Source: a virus. Taken from it: a stretch of 23,987 nucleotides of DNA. The notes below the pieces were generated by a model. The model searched no databases, was not told the origin of the DNA, and saw only the letters and a list, made by a program, of their open reading frames with translations. Below are positions 12,357 through 19,704 of the stretch, in pieces; position 1 is the stretch's first letter; each line of letters opens with the position of its first letter. The stretch covers positions 1-23,987 of IMG/VR virus record IMGVR_UViG_3300025030_000416, one strand, 5' to 3'. Made by a program: the position numbers and the translations under genes.

Positions 12357-12728
12357 GGAGGTAATTTTGTTTATAAGCCATAGTACAAGCCATATAATAT
12401 CTTCCCTTGCTGCTATTGTAGCGATTATTATAGCTATAATCATGATTATTCGATCATTCCAACGAGAACGGTTAGCTAACCGTGCCTCTGCCAAAGCAGA
12501 AGAAGCAATGCGGTTAGCTTCTTTGGCTATAGAGAGAGTGGCTTCTTCACGTGCATCACGTTTAGTTGCATCAGATGCTTCCAATGCAAGCCGTTTAGAT
12601 TCAAGCCAGGCATCAACCTGAGACCGTCTTTCTGTACCGAGGGAACCATGCAGTCCTTTTGCAATTTCAAGCAAGATAGCCTCCGGGCCTTTGGCCTCAA
12701 GGGGTTCAACAAGGTAGGATTTGTCCAT
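12351..12728 (-). CDS. cassette 13 (reverse-oriented gene): coiled-coil protein with C-terminal membrane segment
   Basis: The 125-residue minus-strand protein has the same plan as the one at 5458-5835: a GPEAILLEIAKGLHGSLG helix, a DAWLESKRLALEAS segment, an Ala-rich coiled coil (residues about 55-90) and a hydrophobic C-terminus (IIMIIAIIIATIA, then IIWLVLWLI). The ribosome binding site AGGAGGT, seven bases before the ATG, is partly supplied by the reverse complement of the A12 left core (GTTAGGA). The stop TAA lies in the A11 right core. A plus-strand ORF with a TTG start (12367-12621) also has a Shine-Dalgarno, but the shared family points to the minus strand. It probably sits in the inner membrane with the coiled coil in the cytoplasm. 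Confidence 0.68.
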   Translation of the reverse strand: MDKSYLVEPLEAKGPEAILLEIAKGLHGSLGTERRSQVDAWLESKRLALEASDATKRDAREEATLSIAKEANRIASSALAEARLANRSRWNDRIIMIIAIIIATIAAREDIIWLVLWLINKITSS

Positions 12729-12738
12729 TTTTATTACC

Positions 12739-12806
12739 TCCTAACGCTAGAACTCACCTGCTAAAACCGCCTTGCGGTTTTGGTCAGGTGGAGGGACTGG
12801 TTAGCA
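12739..12806 (+). repeat. attC site A12 (68 bp), right boundary of array 2
   Basis: Left core TCCTAAC (12739-12745) and right core GTTAGCA (12800-12806). The long stem pairs CTCACCTG and AAAACCGC with GCGGTTTT and CAGGTGGAG. Phage sequence leading to the terminase starts right after; 12807-12876 holds no recognisable gene. Confidence 0.9.
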
Positions 12807-12876
12807 TTTATGAAGATATTATTAAAGATATTTATTCCTCAATTTATTGGTTTTCCTTAATTAGAAATTCTTTGAG

Positions 12877-14505
12877 ATGACTTGTTTCTACTGCAATAAA
12901 AAAGTACCCAATATAGGACAGGATTACTGGGGTGATCCGATATGCCAGGAGTGCAACGCCAGGTATTATAAGCCTGGTTGGGAGACGGGGCAGGATAGGC
13001 ATAGGATAGAATTGCCCTGGTATTTAAAGATCAGGTACGATATAGATAAAGCCGAGCAGGGCATTATAGTAAAATACTCTCCTCTACCCTCTATTCAACC
13101 GTTCCACCAGAGTAGGGGTTACAATCGGTGTATAATTGGCCCCAGGGGCTCGACCAAGACATCCTCTGCCCTTATAGAAAAGTTGCTTATTGCCCAGAGG
13201 AACTTTCCTCGGTTCAGGCATTTTAAGTTTTTAATTGTGAGAAGGACCTATCGGGAACTGAAAGATTCTACACAGGCAACCTTCTTTAAGCTCTTTCCAA
13301 AAGATGAAGTAAACTGCATCTATAGGGGTGGAGAAGAAGAAACGGCTAGTTTGATCTTACAGGGAGCTAACCCAGGGGTAGTAGATTTTATTTTTAGAAG
13401 TGCCCAAGAGCCAGAGGATGTTGGTAAGTTCCTGTCCGGTGAATATACTGGGGTACTTATTGATGAGGCCGTACAAGTACCGAGGATGGTACGAGATGGG
13501 CTGGTAGGCTGCTTACGGTATCCAGAAGGCTTCCCCCCAAAAGATTATCATATTGATCTTATAAGTAACCCCCCTGACTCCGAAGAACACTGGATATATC
13601 AGTGTTTCTATCCTGAATCCAGGAAAAAATTACCCAACCATGCCCTTTTCCTCAATACTCCATTTGAAAATAAACCGATGCTCCGTAACGACCCCAATTA
13701 TTACAATAAACTTTGTGAGGCAATGCCCCCGGATATGGCTGAAATATATGTTTATGGAAAGGTGGGGTACATACAGAAGGGAGACCCTTTTTATCCCTGG
13801 TTTGCGAAAGATTTGCATGTCTTTGATAAGACACAGGAAAAGCTGTCTCCTTACGGGACAATACTCAGGGGGTTGGATTTTGGTCTGGGTAAAAGTGTTT
13901 GTTTATATTGCTATGAAGATGAGAGAGGGAATATTGATATACTGGATGAGATAGTTGTGAGTGATCGGGGAGGGACAAAAAGATTGGCTGAGATGGCGAT
14001 ACTCCTGAAAAACAGATGTTATCGGGACTTTCTTTTTGAAGATTTTGCCGATATTGCAGGCAAAAATTATACTTCTGCAAGTCCAGATACCTCGGATTTT
14101 GATATTTTGACGAAATACGGTATTATCCCCCGGGGCAGGCAATCGCAATATAAAGAACGTCGTAATATTTTGTATCACTTCCTTACAACTATTGACCCAG
14201 AGCTAAAACGGCCTAAATTGCGGGTAGATAAAAGTTGTGTGAATATTATCCGGGGTTTTCTGGGGGGCTATCGGCAGCCTAAACAGAAAGACCGGACAAC
14301 AACCCAAAAAGTAATGCCGGTAAAAGAGGGGCATTACGAACATTTTTTTAATGCCTTAGAATATATCTTGGTGGGGCGTTATGGGATGGATGACCAGGCA
14401 GAACTACCGCTTAGGGGTAAGAGACGGGACACATACGATAGTGGAGAGGACTGGTTTGGAGAGATGGAACCAGTAGAAAATCAATGGGGATACTTAGGGA
14501 GGTGA
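12877..14505 (+). CDS. terL: large terminase subunit (packaging ATPase and nuclease)
   Basis: This 542-residue protein pumps phage DNA into proheads and cuts it. The ATPase domain has Walker A GPRGSTKT (residues 88-95) and Walker B GVLIDE (192-197). The C-terminal RNase H-like nuclease has its first acidic residue in RGLDFGLGKS (D334), further acidic residues in LFEDFADIAG, and HFFNALEYI near the end. Unusually, the N-terminus carries CFYC and CQEC (Cys 3, 6, 23, 26), a four-Cys zinc-ribbon-like motif before the motor. The start ATG has no strong Shine-Dalgarno and lies 70 bases after the last attC, so part of its native leader may have been altered by the array. It heads the structural gene run. 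Confidence 0.92.
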   Translation: MTCFYCNKKVPNIGQDYWGDPICQECNARYYKPGWETGQDRHRIELPWYLKIRYDIDKAEQGIIVKYSPLPSIQPFHQSRGYNRCIIGPRGSTKTSSALIEKLLIAQRNFPRFRHFKFLIVRRTYRELKDSTQATFFKLFPKDEVNCIYRGGEEETASLILQGANPGVVDFIFRSAQEPEDVGKFLSGEYTGVLIDEAVQVPRMVRDGLVGCLRYPEGFPPKDYHIDLISNPPDSEEHWIYQCFYPESRKKLPNHALFLNTPFENKPMLRNDPNYYNKLCEAMPPDMAEIYVYGKVGYIQKGDPFYPWFAKDLHVFDKTQEKLSPYGTILRGLDFGLGKSVCLYCYEDERGNIDILDEIVVSDRGGTKRLAEMAILLKNRCYRDFLFEDFADIAGKNYTSASPDTSDFDILTKYGIIPRGRQSQYKERRNILYHFLTTIDPELKRPKLRVDKSCVNIIRGFLGGYRQPKQKDRTTTQKVMPVKEGHYEHFFNALEYILVGRYGMDDQAELPLRGKRRDTYDSGEDWFGEMEPVENQWGYLGR

Positions 14506-14592
14506 GAAAAATCAAAGAGTTTATATTTCATTGGGGAACAATAATGGGAAGTAGTGGGCATAAACTGATATTATTAGGGACAGCAATTTAAG

Positions 14593-14826
14593 ATGTGTCG
14601 CTGCAAAAAATGTAATACACCCTTAACTAGACATAGAACAGACAAGGTGGAGATAGAGGAGATTAGGTGTTTCAATGGGCATGTGATAGGCTATGTGGTT
14701 AATGGACAAGTGGATTTTATTGCTGACCTAGAGGAAAAGAAGGTAATTGATCTGCAAAAAAAGGGAGGTCAGCGGGGAGTGAGTAAACGATGGAGCAGAA
14801 AAGTAGCAGAAAAGTACTTGACATGA
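14593..14826 (+). CDS. small zinc-finger protein
   Basis: The 77-residue product opens with MCRCKKCNTPLTRHR and then EEIRCFNGHVIGY. Three Cys and a Cys/His pair suit a zinc ribbon. The C-terminus is basic and helical (KKGGQRGVSKRWSRKVAEKY). The ribosome binding site is weak. It sits between terminase and portal genes and is followed by a terminator hairpin. The role is unknown, perhaps nucleic-acid binding. Confidence 0.65.
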   Translation: MCRCKKCNTPLTRHRTDKVEIEEIRCFNGHVIGYVVNGQVDFIADLEEKKVIDLQKKGGQRGVSKRWSRKVAEKYLT

Positions 14827-14842
14827 ATAAGAAAAAAAACAT

Positions 14843-14864
14843 AAGCTAATAGATAGCTTTTTTT
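14843..14864 (+). terminator. rho-independent terminator after the zinc-finger gene
   Basis: AAGCTA (14843-14848) pairs perfectly with TAGCTT (14854-14859) around a five-base loop, and five further T follow. A run of A upstream (14832-14839) makes it potentially bidirectional. Confidence 0.65.
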
Positions 14865-14868
14865 GTGT

Positions 14869-14977
14869 ATGGTAAAGGCCACCTGCCCCGGAACAGGGAC
14901 CTTTGTAATACCAGAGCCAATAAAATCCTTGCAAGGGGGATTTTTTAGGGGTAAAACCTTAGAATCCCCCTTTTTTA
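14869..14977 (+). terminator. structured leader and second terminator-like hairpin before the portal gene
   Basis: First, a bulged hairpin pairs TGGTA (14870-14874) with TACCA (14909-14913), AAGG with CCTT, and CCTG (14882-14885) with CAGG (14894-14897). Second, GGGGGATT (14935-14942) pairs with AATCCCCC (14963-14970), followed by TTTTTT. The outer bases CCAATAAAA and TTTTATTGG extend it. The portal start follows within 25 bases, so transcription of the portal must either pass this hairpin or start beyond it. Confidence 0.6.
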
Positions 14978-14998
14978 TTGGCCAAAGATGGAGACAGA

Positions 14999-16936
14999 AT
15001 GTTACTTGATTCATTAGATTACGAAATATTGGGCTTGCCGACAGTAGGTGGTAATATAGGGGATCTGTTTGGCAAGCCCAATATTGTCAGAGAAAGCCTA
15101 GCGGACTATGACTATGCAAAGGCTAAATGGAAGAAGTGGCAGAAGGAGACAAAAGAGAGCTTTGGGTTTTATGATGGGTCAGGGCAATGGAATAAACAAC
15201 TAAGGACCTTTTTGGAGTCAAGGAGAAAGCCTGTTATTACGATCAATCAAATTTTAGGGATAGTGAATTTAGTAATCGGGCATTATTGGATCAACCAATT
15301 TGATACTAAGGTCTTTCCTGTAGAATCGGGTGATGAAGTAGTAGCAGAGATATTGACTGAAGTGTTAAAACAGATTGAGAGCCAAACAACGGGTAGGAGA
15401 GAGGTAGGCAAGGGCTTTATCCAGGCCCTTATTAGTGGAATAGGCTATTTGGACTTAGGATTAGAGGAAGATATGTGGAGACAAAAGGAATACATTAGAT
15501 ATAAGGTCTTTAATCCCTTACATGCCTTGCCCGATCCCGATTATACAGAAGATGATTTCAAGGATGCGGATTTTTTTATTAAAGAGATGGAGTTTAGTAA
15601 GAAGAAGTTTATAGCCGCCTACCCAGAGGCAGAAGATTTAATACAGGATTTAACTAACTATTATGCCTTAGAACTTGACTCTGGCATTGTTGACCACGAT
15701 TCCCGTCCTGGCGGTAGATATGATGATGCCGATATGTTTGGTATGCCCCGGAACCGTACTCCCTACAAAGTTATCGAAAGACAGTATCGGGAATATAAAG
15801 ATACCTACCTTATTGCTGATCCCTTTAAGGATAATGTAATAGAGCTTGAGCGGGAAGAATATTTACAACACAGAGGCACTTTTATAGATGATCTGGAGAT
15901 TGTTAAAAAACGCACCCCTGCCCTAAAGACTATTTCTATCCTCCTTGGCCCTAACGAAATTATCGAAGGACCAGTCGAAAGCCCCGTACATAATTATTAT
16001 TACTCCATTACCCCTATTTTTGCGTATGATTCTTTAGGGAAAAAATTTGGCATAGTGGAAAACTTGAAGGGGCCACAGATGGAGCGCAACAAACGACGGG
16101 CTCAACTATTGGAAATGCTGCTGTTAGCTCCCCAGGTTGGCCTTACTATAGATCACGGAGCACTTAGTCCGGCGATGATAGCAAAAATAGAACGGGAAGG
16201 AATATCGGCAGGGAGTATCTTAGTTAAAATGCCGGGTAGAAATATACAGGTCCGGCCCCAAGCCCAATTTCCTGATGGCTTTTTTAGGTTAGAGCAGGAA
16301 GCGAAAGACGACTCCTATGATGTTTCTAGTGTAAATAAAGACCTATTAGGCTTTAAAGATGATAAAACAGCATCGGGCAGGGCTATTGGCTTGAGACAAA
16401 GGCAGGCAGCAGTGTCGTTACAGGGGTTGCTGGAAAATTTCAAGTTTGCCAAGCAGCATCTTAGCCGGATGGTACTATGGCTAGTCCAGGACACCTATCA
16501 ATATGATGACTTTATTAGAGTTATCGGCCAAAAAGATACCCCCCTTAGACAAAGGCTGTTCGATAAGGGGATAAGACGTATCTTAGAGGACTTAACGATT
16601 ACCGATTATGATGTTGTAGTAGCGGAAGGGGAAAGCACCCCTACTGCACGGCTGGCAAGGTTTGAAGAGGCAATGAGTCTGCTCGAATCCCCTCTCCAAA
16701 AATACTTTCCCCCACAGGCAATGGCAGAGATAGGAAAAGCATTAATAGAAATGAGTGATATGCCAGGTGATATTAAAGATAGTATCAGGCAGCAGACAGA
16801 GGTACTAGGACAAATTATGGGCGGGGCTAATATGCCTCCTACGGGCCGGCAGATATTTCCGGCTGGAGGCAATATTGGAGCACCGCCACTACCACCACAA
16901 CCCGGCCCGCCACCTATGGCGGCAGCTATAGTATAA
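14999..16936 (+). CDS. portal protein (P22-like podovirus type)
   Basis: This 645-residue protein forms the dodecameric ring through which DNA enters and leaves the head. The start at 14999 is chosen for GGAG (14990-14993) five bases upstream; an in-frame TTG at 14978 lies in the terminator T-run. Portal-like features include ITINQILGIVNLVIGHYWIN near residue 75, GIGYLDLGLEED (about 155), FNPLHALPDPDYTE (about 180), the DADFFI helix, and the stem-region helices QMERNKRRAQLLEML. The C-terminus is Pro/Gly-rich. The size and order (terminase, portal, scaffold, capsid) match P22-like podoviruses. Confidence 0.88.
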   Translation: MLLDSLDYEILGLPTVGGNIGDLFGKPNIVRESLADYDYAKAKWKKWQKETKESFGFYDGSGQWNKQLRTFLESRRKPVITINQILGIVNLVIGHYWINQFDTKVFPVESGDEVVAEILTEVLKQIESQTTGRREVGKGFIQALISGIGYLDLGLEEDMWRQKEYIRYKVFNPLHALPDPDYTEDDFKDADFFIKEMEFSKKKFIAAYPEAEDLIQDLTNYYALELDSGIVDHDSRPGGRYDDADMFGMPRNRTPYKVIERQYREYKDTYLIADPFKDNVIELEREEYLQHRGTFIDDLEIVKKRTPALKTISILLGPNEIIEGPVESPVHNYYYSITPIFAYDSLGKKFGIVENLKGPQMERNKRRAQLLEMLLLAPQVGLTIDHGALSPAMIAKIEREGISAGSILVKMPGRNIQVRPQAQFPDGFFRLEQEAKDDSYDVSSVNKDLLGFKDDKTASGRAIGLRQRQAAVSLQGLLENFKFAKQHLSRMVLWLVQDTYQYDDFIRVIGQKDTPLRQRLFDKGIRRILEDLTITDYDVVVAEGESTPTARLARFEEAMSLLESPLQKYFPPQAMAEIGKALIEMSDMPGDIKDSIRQQTEVLGQIMGGANMPPTGRQIFPAGGNIGAPPLPPQPGPPPMAAAIV

Positions 16937-16951
16937 AGGGGGAAGCATAAT

Positions 16952-17080
16952 ATGGTAGCTCCTAAAGTAAAAGCGGGTAAGACTAAAGTCAAGCAGGTCT
17001 TTACTAAATATGTACCGTCTCCACCGGCAGAAGCACCGGTTGTTGCACCAAAGGCCAAAAAGGGAAAAAGGGATGAGTAA
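16952..17080 (+). CDS. small basic Ala/Pro-rich protein (42 residues)
   Basis: Read directly from the sequence. The peptide begins MVAPKVKAGKTKVKQVF and ends in a Pro/Ala-rich, Lys-rich tail. GGGGGA lies upstream of the ATG. Its stop overlaps the start of the next gene (ATGAGTAA), so they are coupled. It is likely disordered and positively charged; the role is unknown, possibly head-internal or DNA-bound. Confidence 0.5.
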   Translation: MVAPKVKAGKTKVKQVFTKYVPSPPAEAPVVAPKAKKGKRDE

Positions 17081-17264
17081 AAAGAAGTATTCAGAGAAAG
17101 CCCAGGATAAGATAGCAACCGTAATGCGGGAGGGCTATGCAGGGAAATTGCATTCAGGCAAAGGGCCAATAGTAACTAGCCCAGAGCAGATGAAGGCCAT
17201 TGCACTATCTGAAGCCCGGGAACGGGGCTATAAAGTGCCTTCAGTTAAAAAGAAAGGGCGATAG
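17073..17264 (+). CDS. DUF6496-like small basic protein
   Basis: The 63-residue protein reads SEKAQDKIATVMREGYAGKL, HSGKG, then TSPEQMKAIALSEARERGYKVP. I recognise this as the DUF6496 pattern (M-E-GKL-SG---VTS--QAIAIALSEAREKGYKVP), found widely in phages and bacteria. The start ATG at 17073 overlaps the end of the upstream gene; the in-frame start at 17010 lies inside that gene and is rejected. The family function is unknown to me. It sits between portal and scaffold. Confidence 0.75.
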   Translation: MSKKKYSEKAQDKIATVMREGYAGKLHSGKGPIVTSPEQMKAIALSEARERGYKVPSVKKKGR

Positions 17265-17306
17265 GATAAAATAGAGCTTGTTAATAAAAAAGAAGGAGGT
17301 GGTAAG

Positions 17307-17468
17307 ATGGCAAAGACAGTTTGCAAACCAAGTCCGAACATGGAGCCCTCACAAGAAGGGATAATGAAAGGCATGTCTGGAAAGGGTACTAATAAGGGTA
17401 ATGACCAGATGATGCCAGAGATGCAGAAAGGAACGAATAAGAAAGAGGGTAAGCATATGGAGAAATAA
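17307..17468 (+). CDS. small Lys/Met/Gly-rich protein (53 residues)
   Basis: AAGGAGGTGG lies just before the ATG, a very strong ribosome binding site. The product has repeated KGTNKG and KGTNKKEG units with scattered Met and no hydrophobic segment, so it is probably disordered. It is the last gene before the structured leader of the scaffold-capsid unit. No family recognised. Confidence 0.55.
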   Translation: MAKTVCKPSPNMEPSQEGIMKGMSGKGTNKGNDQMMPEMQKGTNKKEGKHMEK

Positions 17469-17547
17469 CTTACTTCTCAGAGTAAGTAAAAATTGATCTT
17501 CTCCAAGCCGTTGCAACGGTTGAGAAAAGTCCCGTCTCATGGAGAAG
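17469..17547 (+). ncRNA. intergenic hairpin cluster
   Basis: CTTACT (17469-17474) pairs with AGTAAG (17481-17486). CTTCTCC (17498-17504) pairs with GGAGAAG (17541-17547), enclosing CCGTT/AACGG (17508-17519). There is no gene here; the 284 bases from 17469 to 17752 are almost entirely hairpins. Confidence 0.45.
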
Positions 17548-17552
17548 GAAAG

Positions 17553-17635
17553 GGCATAGGAAGGGGGACATTCCTATTGAGCTTGGCTGGGTTATCCCAG
17601 TCCTCAGTAGAGAATGTCCCCCTTTTTTTATGCCC
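17553..17635 (+). terminator. long terminator-like hairpin before the scaffold-capsid unit
   Basis: GGGGGACATTC (17563-17573) pairs perfectly with GAATGTCCCCC (17612-17622), followed by seven T (17623-17629). GGGCATA (17553-17559) pairs with TATGCCC (17629-17635) on the outside, and CTGGG/CCCAG forms an inner hairpin. It should stop most upstream transcription, which implies regulated read-through or a new start before the scaffold gene. Confidence 0.65.
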
Positions 17636-17647
17636 AAAGTATCGGGC

Positions 17648-17737
17648 CGGTTACTAAGCAGCAATGCTTACCCGAAACGGTTACTAGGTAGAAATACCTA
17701 CCCGAAACGGTTACTAGGCAATAATGCCTACCCGAAA
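17648..17737 (+). ncRNA. three tandem 30-nt hairpin units with compensatory stem changes
   Basis: Each unit has CGG, TTAC, a six-base stem arm, a four-base loop, the matching arm, CCCG and AAA. The arms are TAAGCA/TGCTTA (17655-17670), TAGGTA/TACCTA (17685-17700) and TAGGCA/TGCCTA (17715-17730). Two positions change between units, and each time the partner base changes so that pairing is kept. Loops 1 and 2 are GCAA and GAAA (GNRA tetraloops); loop 3 is ATAA. The units end just before the scaffold ribosome binding site. An in-frame translation (RLLGxNxYPK repeats) exists from 17630 but has no ribosome binding site. Confidence 0.7.
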
Positions 17738-17752
17738 GAAAGGAGACCTAAG

Positions 17753-18661
17753 ATGGAACTAAAATTTGATGCCAGTATTGCCGATGACCTTCTTGGTGAA
17801 GGTGATGGCAGTACAACTCCCGGAGATTCGCCTATTAGATTTGACTCTGAGACTCCCCCGGATACTTCTTTATCTGCTCTATTAGATGAGATAGATAAAG
17901 AACCCGTAAGCGGTGAGCCAGAGCCACAGATAGACGAGGCTCTAAAGAAGTTTATGGCTAAGTATGGGAACGATCCTGCAAAGATCGCTGCGGCGGCCCT
18001 TGAGTCGCAAAAGCGGATGAATAAGGTTGCCCGGGAGCGAACCCAGTATGAACGTGAGCTACGGGAGCGTGAAGAAAAAATAAGGGAATTACGCTCCTTA
18101 ACAGTGCAACCCCCACAAGGCAGGCAAGCAAATCCTTCTCAAGACCTTCCTGAATGGGATGAGGTGTATCCAGACCCTAATAAGTTCTTTCCTATAATAG
18201 ATAGGCGGATAGAAGAAGTTACCCACGCTGTCTTACAAAATGCCCGCCAGCAAGAGCAGCAGAGGCAGGCATTACAAGAACTTAAAACGGCGGATATAGA
18301 GTTTGAAGATAATCATCCCGAACTCAGTATAGAGGAAGTTGAGAAGGTCAAGCGTTATGCTGAACGTAGAGGCGTCCGATACTTAGAAGATGCCTACCGA
18401 AGCATTCTGTCTATACAACAGCAGACAGGCGGTAAGAATAGCGGCAAAGACAACCGTCGTGCAGAGATTGCTCGACTCACCAGACCGAGAACTTTACGGT
18501 CTAGCGGTGTCGGCGGTATGGGAAGCGGCGGTAGTACGAATTTAGAAGAAGAGCTACAGAAGGTCGCTAACGGGAGTATGGAAGACTATGCCAAATTACC
18601 GCCAACAGTTCAGAAACGCATCCAATATATGCTTGCTAGGGGGGGGTTGCCAGAAGAATAG
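17753..18661 (+). CDS. putative scaffold protein
   Basis: The start at 17753 has AGGAG (17741-17745) seven bases upstream; the open frame reaches back to 17630 through the hairpin repeats, which I do not count as coding. The product is about 302 residues, highly charged, with an acidic N-terminus, a long helical coiled coil (RERTQYERELREREEKIREL, then more Gln/Glu-rich helix) and a Gly-rich stretch near the end. This composition and its place directly before the major capsid gene fit a scaffold that guides prohead assembly and leaves before packaging. It is called from context and composition; no motif is diagnostic. Confidence 0.75.
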   Translation: MELKFDASIADDLLGEGDGSTTPGDSPIRFDSETPPDTSLSALLDEIDKEPVSGEPEPQIDEALKKFMAKYGNDPAKIAAAALESQKRMNKVARERTQYERELREREEKIRELRSLTVQPPQGRQANPSQDLPEWDEVYPDPNKFFPIIDRRIEEVTHAVLQNARQQEQQRQALQELKTADIEFEDNHPELSIEEVEKVKRYAERRGVRYLEDAYRSILSIQQQTGGKNSGKDNRRAEIARLTRPRTLRSSGVGGMGSGGSTNLEEELQKVANGSMEDYAKLPPTVQKRIQYMLARGGLPEE

Positions 18662-18675
18662 AGGTGAGAAAATAA

Positions 18676-19704
18676 ATGGCAGATACTAGCATTGCAACTG
18701 GAAGTGCTTTAACTCAGAAGTTATGGGATAAGGCGATAATTTTTGAGGCCATGAAGTATTTATACTTCAAGCGGTTTAGTGGCCCTGGTATGAACAATAT
18801 TTTTGAGGAAAAGGATGATCTATCCAAGAAGAAGGGCGATAGGATAACCTATCAGCTCTTTATGAAATTGGCCAATGCTCCCTCTTTAAGCGGTAGTACC
18901 CTGGAGCTTAACGAAGAGGCTTTAGTTCCTTACTCCGATACTGTAACGGTGGAGTTAATGCGGAACGGTGTCCGGCTAGATGGAGAACTAACCGAGCAAC
19001 GGGTAGTTTTTAACCTGCAAGAGACTGCCAGGCAGGCCCTAGCGATATGGTTAGCTGAAACGATAGATTCATATTGTTTCAGGTTTCTCTGGGGAGATAC
19101 GACCCTTACCTTTGGTGAAACGGCGCAAGCACCAGAGGCTACTGCTATAGTCTATGCGGGTGATGCGACAAGCACTAGCGATATTGATGCGAGTGATACC
19201 TACGATCTTACTCTTATGGATGCGTGTAAGGAAAAAGCTATCACCCGGGACCCAATGGTAAGGCCGCTGAATGTTGATGGAGATGAGGTTTATATCAACA
19301 TTCTACATCCGTTTCAAATTACCGATATACGGAGCAACACCGCTGCGGGCCAGTGGCAAGATTATCAGAAATATGCTGCGGCCCAGGATGGGCAAAAAAA
19401 TCCCATCTTCACAGGGGCAAATGCCATGTACAATGGTGTGCTGATCCATTCCCATAGGAACATCCGTACAGTAACCAACTGGGGAGCGGGTAGTAATGTT
19501 AATGGCGCAGAGGGATTGTTCTGTGGGAAGCAAACCGGGTGTATAGCCTGGGCAAAAAAGCCTTTCTGGAGGCAGAAGTTGTTTGATTACCAGGATAAGG
19601 CTGGTTTTGCATGTGGAGCTATATTGGGTATTAACAAGACTATCTTCAATAGTCTGGATTATGCCGTGTTTGTAGTTCGGTCAGCGGCAGTAGCCCATAG
19701 TTAA
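18676..19704 (+). CDS. major capsid protein (N4-gp56-like family)
   Basis: The 342-residue protein has the pattern EKDDLSKKKGDRITYQLFMK then ANAPSLSGSTLELNEEALVP and YSDTVTVELMRNGVRLDGELTEQR. I recognise this as the N4-gp56 family of HK97-fold capsid proteins. Later stretches include DGDEVYINILHPFQITDIR and GVLIHSHRNIRT, which fit the capsid core. GAGGTGAG precedes the ATG. It follows the scaffold at 14 bases and should be the most highly expressed gene of the unit. Confidence 0.88.
   Translation: MADTSIATGSALTQKLWDKAIIFEAMKYLYFKRFSGPGMNNIFEEKDDLSKKKGDRITYQLFMKLANAPSLSGSTLELNEEALVPYSDTVTVELMRNGVRLDGELTEQRVVFNLQETARQALAIWLAETIDSYCFRFLWGDTTLTFGETAQAPEATAIVYAGDATSTSDIDASDTYDLTLMDACKEKAITRDPMVRPLNVDGDEVYINILHPFQITDIRSNTAAGQWQDYQKYAAAQDGQKNPIFTGANAMYNGVLIHSHRNIRTVTNWGAGSNVNGAEGLFCGKQTGCIAWAKKPFWRQKLFDYQDKAGFACGAILGINKTIFNSLDYAVFVVRSAAVAHS

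Larger units (their letters stand above)
10497..12806 (+). mobile_element. integron gene-cassette array 2 (four complete and two truncated attC sites)
   Basis: Complete attC sites lie at 10750, 11143, 12297 and 12739. Right halves without left halves lie at 10497-10514 and about 11776-11809. Orientation is the same as array 1. Cassettes with genes at 10844 and 11827 are visibly richer in G+C than the phage genes, consistent with foreign origin. The array ends 70 bases before the large terminase start. No integrase is present. Confidence 0.85.

Noticed and set aside
12367-12621. Plus-strand ORF with TTG start in cassette 13
   Set aside because: It is antisense to the more convincing minus-strand gene. 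Hydrophobic and Ala/Ser-rich composition is expected from the complementary strand.
14502-14591. 29-codon ORF (GTG start) between terminase and zinc-finger genes
   Set aside because: The GTG abuts the possible ribosome binding site with no spacing, and the peptide has no recognisable feature.
16606-17169. 187-residue minus-strand ORF
   Set aside because: It is antisense to the portal C-terminus and two small genes. Its Pro/Gly/Ser composition reflects the complementary strand.
17648-17737. CRISPR-like repeats (30-nt period)
   Set aside because: The units are directly adjacent with no spacers, and differ within the repeat in a paired way.
17630-17752. N-terminal extension of the scaffold gene with 10-residue repeats
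   Set aside because: The only upstream ATG lies in the terminator stem with no ribosome binding site. The compensatory base changes favour RNA structure, and a good start with AGGAG is at 17753.
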